Assembly: GCA_022393335.1 (NCBI GenBank) | Contig: JAJEKB010010744.1 | Span: forward strand, 1-64,000 | Source of the DNA: Macrotrachela quadricornifera | Lineage: Eukaryota > Rotifera > Eurotatoria > Philodinida > Philodinidae | Reading direction: 5' to 3' | DNA length: 64,000 bases | Shown here: positions 36,537-48,803 of the stretch, piece after piece | Numbering within the stretch: position 1 is the first letter of the stretch | Layout of the letters: the number at the start of each line of letters is the position of its first letter | Program-made: the position numbers and the translations under genes | The notes under the pieces: generated by a model | Databases searched by the model: none | Seen by the model: the letters and a program-made list of their open reading frames with translations, nothing else | What the model was told of the DNA's origin: nothing

Positions 36537-39500
36537 ATGTATCATCGAATGTACCTACGTCGATGTTCAATGTCAAGTATAAGTGAAGAATCCGAAACAG
36601 GTGATGATGATCAAATTGAAGATGAATTTATAACAAATAATAATAATAATAATAATGCTACAAAACAACAAGATCAATTATCAATCAATGTAAATGTTGA
36701 AAATTGCCTTGGTGATTTAAATACATTTAGACAAGTAAAACTTCTTTTGTTTTTTTTTTATATATATTTAATTATATTTTCATCTAAGTAAAAAAACAGA
36801 TATTTCAATTTTTAATAGATTGGGAAAATTTTTATTTTTTCATATATGTTTATTCTCATGTTATATTCTAATATCAAATATGTACTTGATTTATGAGTCA
36901 ATTTTCCACCAGTCACTATAGTCTCATCACATTCTATTGTTATCGTTCACCTTCAATACATAAGGCGACTGAGAAACTCATTTGATTTTACATCTGTATG
37001 AATACCATATGGAAAGATAAATATTAAATTGTATATATATAGAATCTTATTTTATTTATATTACAGGAAATTCGAGAAGCTTATGAAGAATTATCAACAT
37101 TAGAACGACAAGCTCGAAGTAAAACGATAATATCACCAATAATTTCCAATATTAAACAAGAAGGTAACACTTATTCTATAAAGGAAAAAATTGTCTGAGT
37201 ATTAATTTATCATCATATAATACTTATTTCAAAGACATAAAGACATAATAGGATTCATTATATATTAAAGAAAGGCTTATAGCAAAAAGAAAAACTCCCT
37301 TCGGATTGTTTGTTTAGTCTAATAAATCGCGTATCACTTCAAAAAAAAAAGAAGAAGAAGAAGAAGAAAAGGTCATTGAATGAAAAATATTATTTTTATT
37401 TTTTTTTCTAATATTAAGATGATGATCTTGATATATTAATTGATCAACTTCATGAACTTGAACAACGTTTAGATAAAAAAAAACAATTTCGTAATAAAAA
37501 AAAACTAATTTCATCAAAAATTATTGAACAATTTGATGAACTTGATCAAACATTAGCAAAATTAACAAATACATTAAATAATGTTGAAATTGAACTTGTT
37601 GATTCAGGAAATAGTTCATCATCATCATCAGCAATTAGTGATTCAATTCAATGTCAACATCAAGGTGAAAATGAAGAACATTTTTCTGATAGTGGTTTAT
37701 CACAATCAACTGATTCAATAAGTTTACCAATGATAAATCAACAAATATCACATGCTTCTAGTGTATGTAAAATTAAACAGATCATTCCTTTCAAAAAAAG
37801 AAGTACTCAAATTAAGATTTGATATAGGAACAAATTTGAAAGTCATTATTATGCTTTTGCGAAGAGATGAGGACGTATAACAAGGCAAATCATCTAACTT
37901 ATTAAACCAGATAAGATAGTATGAAAATTAAAAATTTAATAAGGTTTCAATCCTAGATATAAATCGTTAGTTTATTATTTAATTTTACGAGATAAAGATC
38001 ATATACATTGGTAGGTACCATTAATACATTTATTATATATATCATCTTTCGATGAATATTTGAATCTAAAAATTGAATTCACCAATATTTTGATCGTACT
38101 TATTTGATAATCAGTTTTAAAAAGCTACAAAATCACATATTCTGCAAAGTTAAAAAAGAATATAACCCTTTCGGGACACGATCTTATACTTTTTTGACCG
38201 ATATTTTGAAGGGATATTTATTATAGAAAAGTCCTATTTTACTTTAAACTAATATCATACTTGGAATTGCCACAAAATCCTAAGTTAGTCGATATATTTT
38301 TTTCATTGAAAAATTTATCTCTGGTTCCCTACAGAAGTCAAAAGAAGGATGAACTCATCGAAATTACTGTTTTTATTGATGGATTAACTGTCATTCTGCT
38401 ATCGAATAACTTCAGAGTTTTAAAAAAAAATCTGGTGGTATATATTAAAGATTTGCCATTTTAATATTATCTTTTCCCGATTTTGAATAAAAAAATCTAT
38501 TTTAGAAACTTCTTTAGCATTTGTCCCGGATTATGATTTCCCAAGAGAAAAATTGAAATAATTCCCATTCGGTAAAATCAATTCCTGAGTTGAGAATAGT
38601 GCAATTTATTAACGTTTGATCATAGTCTTTTTTTATGCTAATTTTAAGACATGTTTACGAAGATACTCATAAAAACTGGACAATAGAAAATTTAAAAATT
38701 CTGTTTATACTCATTTCTGGAAATTTCAGTCTTAAAAAAATCCATTCTAAATGGAAAATCACTTAGAAAGAAGGTTACGTTAAGAATAAAAATGAAATTT
38801 TTTTTATACATTTCAATAGGTTCTTTCATGTGATATATTAAAAACTAATCCAGGAGAAAATCAAATTCGTTTAGCATTAGAAAAAATGCATGAAGCAAAT
38901 ATAAAAAAATTATTTGTTAAAATTTATAATGAAGATCAATCAACAAAAAATATTTTAATTGACGAAACAATGTCTATATATAATATATTAATATTACTTT
39001 TTTATAAATATCATTTAAAATCAACATCATTAAATTATTCTATTATTGAAGATTTATCTGATTTACATATTTATCGTGTATTTGAAGATCATCAAAATTT
39101 AATTAATGATGGATTAATTTATTGGTCACGTGATACAAATAATAAAATATATTTTCAAGAATATAATAATAAATATAAAATATTTGAAGAACCAAATAAA
39201 TTTTTTTCTACAAATGATACTTTAAATAATTATATATTAAAAGATACAATTATTTTACCTGATGATATAACAAGTATACTTTATATAAAAGATAAAAATC
39301 GTAAAATATGGAAAAAACATACATGTATTTTACGTCAATCAGGTATTTATCAAATACCAAAATCATCTTCATTAAAACGTGATCTTATTTGTTTATTTAA
39401 ATTTGATAAAAATATACAATTATATTATTCTAAAAATTGGATTGAAACATTAAATTCTCCAACTACATATGGTTTTGCATTAAAATATGCACATATACAA

Positions 39501-40312
39501 AAAAAATCAAATAAATATATTTATTATATATGTGCAAATACATATGATGAATATCAACGATGGATAAATGGTATTCGAATTATTTTATATGGTATACAAT
39601 TATATAAAAATTATCAACAAATGAATAAAATTATTAATAATGATATAGATAATCTTGTAAATATTTTACCTAAACAACATTATTTTAATTTTATTACATC
39701 AACAACATCATCAATACATCAATCATTAACAAATATATCATTACCAATAAATCAAATTGTTTTTGATTCAAAAGAAAAACAAATTGATATTGATAGTACA
39801 CCTATGAAATATAATTGTTATTCATTAGGTATAATAATTCATAAAAAGAATAAAATGTTTTTTTAAAATAGAATTTATCTATAGATCGTTTTAAACCATC
39901 AAAAACATCGTTTACACGTTCATCATCATTCCATTCATCTTTACGCCATTCTAAAACAAATAAAACTGAACAAAAAATTTTTCGTACAAAATCAACTTCA
40001 CCACCAGATATTTCATCAAAAAGAACTAATGATATTATTCTTAAACGTTCAAAATCAAATAAAACATCATCATCATCATCGTCAATTATTCCATTTATTA
40101 ATCAATGTTTACAACCCGATAAAACATCAGTTCATATGAAATCACCAAAACGATCTCCTTCACCACCACCACCACCAATTCCATCAAAAACATCATTAAG
40201 CATCAGTAATCATATATATGATTCAGTACAAAATAGTCCATTAATAACAAATCAAGACAATCGAACAGTGTCTATCCCTCGTTTACATCATACAAGAGTA
40301 ACAGAATTATAA
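36537..40312 (+). CDS. MIG-10/RIAM/lamellipodin (MRL) family RA-PH adaptor
   Basis: Cytoskeletal adaptor that links Ras/Rap GTPases and phosphoinositides to Ena/VASP-driven actin assembly at the membrane. Five exons in phase, 36537-36734, 37067-37163, 37419-37762, 38820-39828 and 39885-40312, encode 691 residues. The N-terminus is acidic with a polyAsn run, followed by a coiled-coil segment (about residues 67-150, rich in Leu/Glu/Lys heptads). The RA domain (about 230-330) includes VFEDHQNLINDGLIYWSRDT and the PH domain (about 365-470) includes WKKHTCILRQSGIYQIPK and WINGIRIILYG. This tandem RA-PH order is diagnostic of MRL and Grb7 families. Absence of an SH2 domain and presence of the coiled coil favour MRL. 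The Ser/Lys-rich tail has a polyproline motif (SPPPPPPIP) suited to EVH1 or SH3 binding. Fewer proline motifs are present than in vertebrate lamellipodin. Intron 37763-38819 is unusually long. Confidence 0.87.
37339..37369. repeat. Purine-rich (GAA)n microsatellite in an intron
   Basis: A run of about ten A is followed by several gaa units within the intron before exon 37419 of the MIG-10/RIAM-like gene. Confidence 0.8.
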
Positions 40313-41192
40313 AAAAAAAAAATAAATAAATCAAAATTTTATTCACCGGTGATCAATTATATGCGCATTATTACCATCAGAATATAAATCATTTGTAGTT
40401 CCATTAACTAATGTTTTTCTTTCTTTCTTTCTTTCTTTTATGTAGTTTCAATAATAAAATATATCTTTATGGTTAATAATGGCACAATTAAACTATTTTG
40501 ATTTTTTTCTTTTGATATCATCAATATATTTGAAATAAGATAATGAGACAAAAAAAATTTTATACAAAGCAAAGACTACATTTGATTATTTTTTTTCTGA
40601 CAATAAGATATGACTAATTAAACAGTAACAGTAATTAGATAATAAGATCTGCACATATATATTAGGAATTATTCTCTTTACATTCTAATACTGATATAAA
40701 TATATATGTCGAAGCTAACTTTTTAAATTTTGAATTAATTATGATCTAGTGTAAATTAGAGAGATCCTTGAATATTTATTAAAAATAGGATAAGAATATG
40801 TGATACCAAGATACTCGATTGTCATTACAGATATTGTATACGTTTGACACATTGAATGTTAATCTGATTGTTGTATGTCGATCTAGACTACTCAGGTTAA
40901 ACTCTATAAAACTCAGAAAGTGTCTTCCGTAAGAAAAACTATGATTATCAGGAGAAATGAAATCACAGATTTTCTTTCGTACAAATCGATATCTTCTGAA
41001 AGTAACACTACAGATTTCTATTCAGTTTTTATCAAAAATTATTTAAGAAATATTCAAGGATCTCGTCATAATTAATTCTAAAAATTCAAAAGATAACTTC
41101 GACATATATATATATACATATACAAAAAAATTCATTTGACAAGCACAAAGATAATACCAGGATTTGTTTATACATATATAGAATAATTTGAT
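40313..41192. other. Convergent intergenic region holding a foldback element
   Basis: Between two convergent 3' ends. It holds AATAAA-like signals just after the MRL stop, a (TTTC)n run at about 40415-40439, and the long inverted repeat annotated separately. No coding sequence is seen. Confidence 0.6.
40700..41112. mobile_element. Foldback/MITE-like element with terminal inverted repeats of about 85-95 bp
   Basis: The segment 40701-40795 (atatatgtcgaag...gagatccttgaatattt) reappears as its reverse complement at about 41022-41112. The arms match over most of their length. The left arm carries an extra 16-bp block (tctagtgtaaattaga, about 40744-40759) absent from the right arm. The interior, about 230 bp, has no open frame with a domain. 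Both ends lie in TA-rich sequence, which would suit TA target duplication, but exact ends cannot be fixed by eye. It sits between two convergent genes, a usual refuge for small non-autonomous DNA transposons. Confidence 0.72.
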
Positions 41193-43036
41193 TTATTGAT
41201 TATTTAAACGTGAACTTCGTCGTTGTATACGTGCTTCTTTACAACTACTCGGTACAACGAATAAATCAGTATATGAAGGTAAATGATCATTATCAGGTGT
41301 ATCTGAATAAAAGAAAATTTTATTAATATTTTTTTTTTAATTTTCTATGAATAGATGCTAATATTTGTCAGATTCAACATTCTCCTTATAAATTTTATTA
41401 TTTATAAGTAATTAAAATAATGTTAGTTGAAAATTATGCCTTAGATTTTATAAGAAAGTCTGTACAATTATCAAATCAATGTTAGAAACCTACTTGAGGT
41501 TCCGTAAAAATTTCGATATGTAAAAGCATACTTTTGCCTTAACTGTATCTGAGAATAGGAATAACAGAAAACTTTTACAATAAATTACCGTCTATGTAAT
41601 TTTACACTAACAACGAATATTCCTAACTTATTAGGGCATATATGATGTATATAGTCTCGATTTTAATATGACTTGATAATTGAAGAGATTTCTTTATTAG
41701 ATATGGATAAATTTACTTTGAAATTGATCATTGTGTGGAGTAATAGGTGTAATTATTGATTCATGTTGTGGTATTTGTGCACTAGCACTTGCTGTTGTTG
41801 GAGGAAGTATAGAAGGATATTGAGGAATAAGATTTGCATTTTGTTCTCGTAATGATTGTCCATGTGAACGAGCTGCGGCTTCAGTAATTTCAGGTGAATA
41901 AAGTGAATCTAAAAATGATTAAAATATTAAAAATTATATTAAATAAAAAAAAGAAAAATTTTACTTGATAAAGTTAATTGATTACTAAGAAATTTTGGTC
42001 GTTTTGTATTAGGTAAAGAAGCTGAATTATTTGGTGCTCTATCAAGCATAATTCGTAACATAGTATCAATTTCTTTTCGAGTTTGTACACTATTATCAGC
42101 AAAATTTGGTAAACTATCATTTTCATCAGGAGGTAATTGATCAATAAAATTCTATAGAAAATTACAAAAAATCTTATTAAAAACGGTAAATAATCTTTTT
42201 TCTATAAATTACTTGAAGTTTTTCAAGTATAGCTATTTGAATTTTAAGATTATATAATCCAATATCACAATAAGATGATAAACTATGTTTAAATTCTTTT
42301 ATTGCTAATTTTTGATGTTTAGACCATTCAGTTTGAACTAAAAAAAAAAGAATTGTAAGAATATAATTTTTTTTTTCTATTAAAACCTTTATTAAATAAT
42401 TGTTTTTTTGTATGATCTGAACAATGATTTGTTGCTGCTTGTTCAAAAATAGATTTTGTTTTATCAAAATCATTTGATATATTATTATTTAATTTTTTTA
42501 AAGATTCTTCAAGTGAATTCATTGCATATTCTATATAAAATAAATCTTTTTTTTTTTGTATAAAATAATTTTCTTTTTACCATTAAATATTCTTGATGAT
42601 AATTGATGTCGCATTGCTAACGAATCAATTAAACTACTTATTTCCTATAAAAAAAAAAAATAAATAAAAATTTTCTTTTCATTTTTAAATTATAATACTT
42701 GAAGAGATTTACAATCTGATAATTGACCAATATCATTAATAAGTCTTGCAACTAAATATAATTTTAATAAAAATAAAAATAAAATAGATTTTATATTTAC
42801 TATGTATATCTGAATCAGAATTATCAAGATTTCGTTGTACAGATTTTTTAGTTCGATTTATTTGAGTTATTGCTGTTTGTAATTTTTTACGATATTTTAT
42901 ACTATTATTTAAAAGAAGTTCATTATTTTCATTTAATATATGTGATTTTCTTCTAAGAAAACAAAATACAATAAATTACAAAAGTTTTAATTCTTTATTT
43001 TAACTCTTACGAAAATCTTTTCCGCCAAGTTGACAT
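41193..43036 (-). CDS. Unrecognised coiled-coil protein, 350 residues
   Basis: Nine in-phase exons: 43011-43036, 42801-42952, 42699-42751, 42581-42644, 42387-42530, 42213-42337, 41965-42151, 41717-41908 and 41193-41302. The ATG at 43036 opens a basic 9-residue start (STWRKRF) split by the first intron. Residues 1 to about 200 are helical and Leu/Lys/Glu/Asn-rich, with several heptad-like stretches and no Pro, a layout like a BAR-type or other long coiled-coil domain. The remainder is Pro/Ser/Asn-rich, with ILPPTTAS and HLPSYTDLF segments and an Arg-rich end (RIQRRSSRLNNQ). No signal peptide or TM segment is present, so cytosolic location is likely. I do not recognise the family. It is divergent from the Cache/EGF gene, 537 bp away. 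Confidence 0.72.
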
Positions 43037-43573
43037 TGTAAATGAACAAAAATATTGTGTGTGTTTTGAACAAAGAATAGAGTTAATATTAATATATTTT
43101 GACGAATTGAAATTGAAGCGCTACAGTCAATTAATGATTATTTAAAAAGACAAAAAAAATATATGAGAAATGATTAAAAAGAAAAAATTACTTTTTTTAA
43201 GATTAGATTTTTTTTGTATTATCTGATTGATCATTTTAATGACAGGTAAAAAAAAAGTTCATAATGTCAATTAAATTGACAATATGGCCGCTGTCAATTT
43301 TTCAATGAATAAATGACCTTCGACCGGTGATCGATCTCTTGTTTACTTCTTAAATATAACAAATAGACAATTCATTGATTATATTGGTGGATAGAATAAC
43401 AATTACCTTGAGAATAAGACAATGATATATCAATGAAATAATCTAATCTATTGACATAAATAATTACTCACTATTTACGAGTACCTGAATTAAATGATTC
43501 ATCAGAATCTATACTAATTGATTTGTTTCTCTAGTGAATAACTTTATTTTATTGTTTTTTTAGATCCTTGGTC
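43037..43573. promoter_or_regulatory. Short bidirectional promoter region
   Basis: 537 bp separate the start codons of two divergent genes, so control elements are probably shared or overlapping. A T-rich acceptor-like run (tttattgtttttttag, ending at 43563) lies 10 bp before the plus-strand ATG. Confidence 0.5.
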
Positions 43574-46500
43574 ATGGGTCTGTTTATACGTTTATGTATA
43601 TATCTTTTTCTTTGTATACTTTTACTTAATAAAAGTCGTTCACAATTTGAATGGATAACATATGATAAAATCGATGAAATAATGGATCGTATTAATTCAG
43701 TTACTAGTGGTAATTGTTTTCAAAAACAACCAAGTGAATTAGTATTACCTGAAGAAGCTGTTTATCAAAAACCATCTATTGAAATGCTTAAAAAAGATAT
43801 TATTATGAGAAATCGAACACAATTATTACATGTACGAAATATGGCTCATCGAAATGCTCTTTTATATAGTTATTTATTTCAACGTTTATTTGATTTTGAA
43901 GAACCTGGTTTAACTTATATACTTTTACATAATGCTGGTAAATATATAATATGATAAAGTATAAAATATTCTTTATTTTTAATTATAGCTGATATAACAG
44001 GTGGTCGAAGTATGATTAATGGTTCAGCAATTTATTTTGATCAAGATAAATATTATTCACATTGGTATAAAAATTTTTTTAATAAAACAATTCCATTATT
44101 TGGTCCATATGCATGGCGAGCAGATGATTTTTATGGTAATAAAAAAACTAAAAATTTCATAATTTTTATTATAAAAAGAAATAAAATTTATTTTTAAATA
44201 GATGCATTTAATTGGAAAAATGAATGGACAAATCATACAATTCAAGAAGAAGATGTTGGAGCAGGACGAAATCATCAATATACATCACGTTATAATCGAG
44301 GAAATGAATGGTATAGTAAATGGTTACCAGATCAAACACGAAATGATCAAGGACGAGGTAAATTAAAAATTACATTAATAATCATCAAATAATTCCTATA
44401 ATATCTTAGATATATATTTGATTTTTCTTTTATTTTATAGGTAAACCAGTACATACAGTTCAATTATTACTAGCTGAACGAATGTATAAACTTCGTGATG
44501 TACCACAAAATATTGAATTTTATGGTCCACCACATCCAGAAGATCCACAAGGTATATTTATTTTTTTTTATAATAAATAAAAATTGAATTTTTTTTTTCT
44601 TAAATAAAAGGTCCAACTCTATGGACACGTCCATATTTTGATTGTGGTCGATCAAATAAATGGATAATAAGTGCTGCTTCACCTATTGTTGATATATATC
44701 CACGACATACAGAATATCGACATTTACAATCAATGCGTAATTTAGCAGTTTCTGTAACATCAATTGATTTTATTATGATGGATATAAATCAATGTGCTGA
44801 AAATGGTCAAACAAATGCTCAATCAAATGATCCACAATCAAAACAACCAAATTTATTTGCTGGAACAGATAAATGTAAACCAACAACACGTTGTGAACCA
44901 TTAATGGGTTTTGGATTTCGACGTGGTGGATATCAATGTCTTTGTCAACCTGGTTTTCGTTATCCACCATATCAAGATGGACCATTTAAAGGTTATGTTA
45001 TTGAAAAAGCAACACAAGAAGAATATGCAAATAATTTCGATTGTCTTAAAGTTGAATGTATGTATCATATTAGATATATTTACGTACATGAAACAAGATG
45101 TTCAGAAAATTATTGACTAAAAATGTATAATAAGACCTTTTTCGAATTTCGAAAGCTAATATATGAGATTTTTGCGATATTATTGAAGCTTTCTATCACG
45201 CGAGCCTATCTCTTTTGCTCGATAGACTTATCTTTAACCTATCCTCAAGATTAAATTCATTTTTTTTTGTTTAGTATATCAACAAATTCCTCAAAATTTT
45301 TATCAATCAAATGTGGAAGTATTCGCTGCACGTACACGTCGATCAATTGATAATACTGATGATATATCAAATGGATCTCTCTATCATGATTTAAGTAAAG
45401 ATCCAATTCTTCCACCAACACTTAAAGAATCATCAAGTACATTTTAATTTTTTTCTTTTTATTAAATATATTCTTTTCTTTTAAAAGTAAATTCAATTGC
45501 AACATTATCATTATCAACAACATCTTATCTTAAATCATCACTTCATAATTTAGCATCATTTTCTGGTAAACTTGTTACAGGTTTTCATCCAAATCAACCT
45601 GAAAATGAAAAAAAAAAAATTCGTTCAAAACGTTTTGCTTATGAACGTCCAACACGTATTGCATCTGTAATGCAACTTTATGATCGTCTTAATCGTGATC
45701 CAAATTTATGTGAATTTATGACTGAAGATGAATTAACAATGCCAGGTGATGTTTTAAATGATGTTGATATACAATTTGAATCCCAAGCACGTTTAGCATT
45801 AACATTAGCACATTTTTTATCAAATTTTTATCAAGTTGTTAATCCAGCTGAAGATTTTCCATTACGTAAAGCTGAACTTGAATTAACAGATGAACAATTA
45901 ATTGGTGAAGTATTAGCTGCAGCTGGTGGTGATTATAAAGTTGTTGGTGTTGGAATATTTTTTGATCGTGGAAAATTTCGTAATTATCGTTTACCTTATT
46001 TTGGACCATATGCATATCGACCAGAAAAAGATATTAGTAGAAAATATACCGTTGTTGATTGGGCCGGTTTACCTGATGGTTATGAAAATGAAAATTGGTT
46101 TCGAGTAAAAACGAATAAATCAAATTTCATTTACTTTTTCTTTTCTTTTGTAGACAATGAAAGCTCGATGGGCAACAAATCCTGATCGTTCAGAATTAAC
46201 AGAATTTTGGCTTAAATTATTTATTCGATCTGATTATGCTGGAAATTCATTAGTACATCATGAATCTGGTTTTCCACTTTATTCTTATGCACCTGAATTA
46301 AAGTATGAAGATAATAAATATTTAATTGTGGTATTTTTTTTTTTTTTAGACATGGTCAATGGTTTCCACCAACATTTCAATGTAGTAGAAATTTTACATT
46401 ACCACGTCAATGGATTGTAACATATGCTGTACCATTTTTTGGACTTGATGTACTTGGAATTAATCTTGAATTCAAGTAATAAAATCATTAAAAAAAATTT

Positions 46501-46973
46501 TTTTTTTATTTGTTTTTTGTAATTGATTTTAGAGGTGTAGTGCGAGTTGATGCTTATCTAAGTTACTTAGATATAAATCAATGTTCAATGCCTCATTATG
46601 TTCCAAATGCATTTAAAGGAAGTGATCGTTGTGATTATCAAAGCACAGTCGTATGTTTTTTTTTTATTATTATAATTATTAAAAATAATTTATTTATTTA
46701 ATTTAGTGTGAACCAATATTTGGACGTGGTTTTCGTTTAGGAAAATATAAATGTCGTTGTCGACCAGGTTATGAATATCCATTTATTGATCAAAATGATT
46801 TCTTTAATGGTGATGCTATGGATACACAATGGGATATATTAATGAGTAATAATTCTCGAATGTCACGTTTTGATCAATTAAAATGTCGTATTGCTATTGC
46901 TAGTTCAATAAAACCATTGAATTTTATTCTTCTTTTATTAATTATCTCTTTTGCAATGTTTATTAATCGATAG
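43574..46973 (+). CDS. Secreted/membrane-anchored protein with two Cache-EGF units, related to the GPR158 ectodomain
   Basis: Eleven in-phase exons: 43574-43937, 43989-44135, 44202-44357, 44441-44551, 44611-45057, 45275-45436, 45488-46104, 46154-46302, 46350-46475, 46533-46650 and 46707-46973. The product has 887 residues. The ATG at 43574 gives a clear signal peptide. Two similar halves follow. Each is a Cache-like ligand-binding region (with FGPYAWRADDFY in the first, FGPYAYRPEKD in the second) followed by a DINQC...CEPxxGxGFRxGxYxCxCxPGxxYP EGF-like module. This Cache plus Cys-rich layout is that of the GPR158/GPR179 ectodomain. An RSKR furin-type site (about residue 508) separates the halves. 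No seven-helix domain follows. The protein ends in one hydrophobic segment (NFILLLLIISFAMFI) and two residues, fitting a GPI signal or a tail anchor. The ligand is unknown. Confidence 0.78.
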
Positions 46974-48803
46974 ATATGAATCTGTTTGTTTGTCTGAATT
47001 TCTTTTTTTGTATATAGTTTTTCACGACACATTCCATGGATTATTTGTTTTTTTCTTTTTATAGTATACTATATTGTGCTCATGTAGAATTTTTTTTAAT
47101 TATCTTATTCAAATTTTTTTTATTAACGTGTATTTTTTTTATTACGGCATAAACAAGTCTAAATAACAGATCATTAATAAAGAGAAAAATACCAAATCTT
47201 AATGGACAACAAAAAACTTTTTCTGAAGGTCAATATCACGGGGAGATAATATCGAATGTATGAATAACAAAAAATAATAGAATCAGCTACATCTTATGAA
47301 TAATAGAAAATTATATATTTAGTAAATGAAAGAATGTAGAAGTTTTCGTATAAATAGATGGAACTATAAAACTTTTATTGAAAGGCTTATAATCATTACA
47401 TAGCTATGCTTTTCGAATATCTCCTTGGATATGCAAATTATGTATCATTACATTCAAAAACAACAATATTAAGCTCTTATTCAATTGATACAACATAAAT
47501 ACTAATTGTTTGTTGATTGTAAACACGATTTCTTGTTAATAGATCATCGCTTTGATCTATGCGACAAACATATCCTTTACATAGTTTGTACTATATTAAG
47601 TGATAAATCCAATGCAATGTTACCTGAACACACATGCTGCATACTCACATTATTCGAAATAGAAAATTTTATAATATACTTTTTTTTCTAATTTTTTTGA
47701 AAATGTCCAAAAACGATGCATAATACTCTCATTGTTAAACGATATAAAACATTTAATACTTAATAAATATATTTATTCATTCTTTGTTCACAAGTTTACA
47801 ATATAAAATCTTAATCATTTTTTATTATATATTCCATAAACGAATCTCCTATTGTTAAATGTAGAAATGATTTATTTTTCGCTTGCGCTCACAATGAACA
47901 TTCACTTAATGATCAATGCATTTCAATTCCTCAGGGAATCAAACAAGAATTTATTATCTGTAATTCTTGTAAATCATACATTTGTTACAAAATAGTTGAT
48001 AAAAAATGATAAACAACTGTCATATAGCTACTTTAAAATTCTTTCATCACTAAATATAACTCAGAACAGTCATGATAATAACTAAACATGAATCTTTCTG
48101 AGTGGCAAAGAATGGAAACAATCAATTCAATCTGTATATCATTTTAACAAACTTATCTTGCATGTGGATGTACTTAATTGATTGATTAGCAATTATTAAT
48201 ATAAAAGATATCAAATGCTTTGCTAGTTTTTAGACATATTCTTTATGGTTTTATTTTAAAATTATTGCATGATGATATTTCTTGCATATATATAATCTGT
48301 TTGTTATCTTTACTCTTGATTTTATTTTTATTTTACTCTAGAAATACTAATAATAGTATTTTTCTTTTTTTATATTACTTTAACGTATACACCTGTGGTT
48401 TTGTAAGTGTTCCTTTACATTGATTAAATATAGAGGATAAAGTACAGTCAATAAGTACAATATAATTTTGATAGCATTTCAATCGATTCATATTACATAT
48501 AGTACGAAGAACAGTAGAAAAAATTACAGAGAGTTAATTCAAATTCGTAATATATCATACATGATACATTGCGAAAGGTAATATTGTCAACTTTCATATA
48601 TAACATTTGTTTATTCATATTCATATAATGACATTGAGTTTTCTTAGAAAAATATTTTGTTCTATTTAATAAAAAATGTCTCCCTCTATTGATTTTCCAT
48701 TGGTTTATTAAATCTATCCAATGAATATGTATTTTTTGTTATTCGCAAGTTAACTTGATCGAGTATTTTTTTTTCTATCTACTTCTAACAAATTAAAAAA
48801 AAA
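46974..48803. other. Intergenic region without a supported gene
   Basis: AT-rich. The short open frames at 47506-47691 and 48220-48423 have no domain or splice support. No RNA gene is seen. Confidence 0.55.

Noticed and set aside
38261..38464. 67-residue open frame in a long MRL-gene intron
   Set aside because: No domain, flanking exons join in phase without it.
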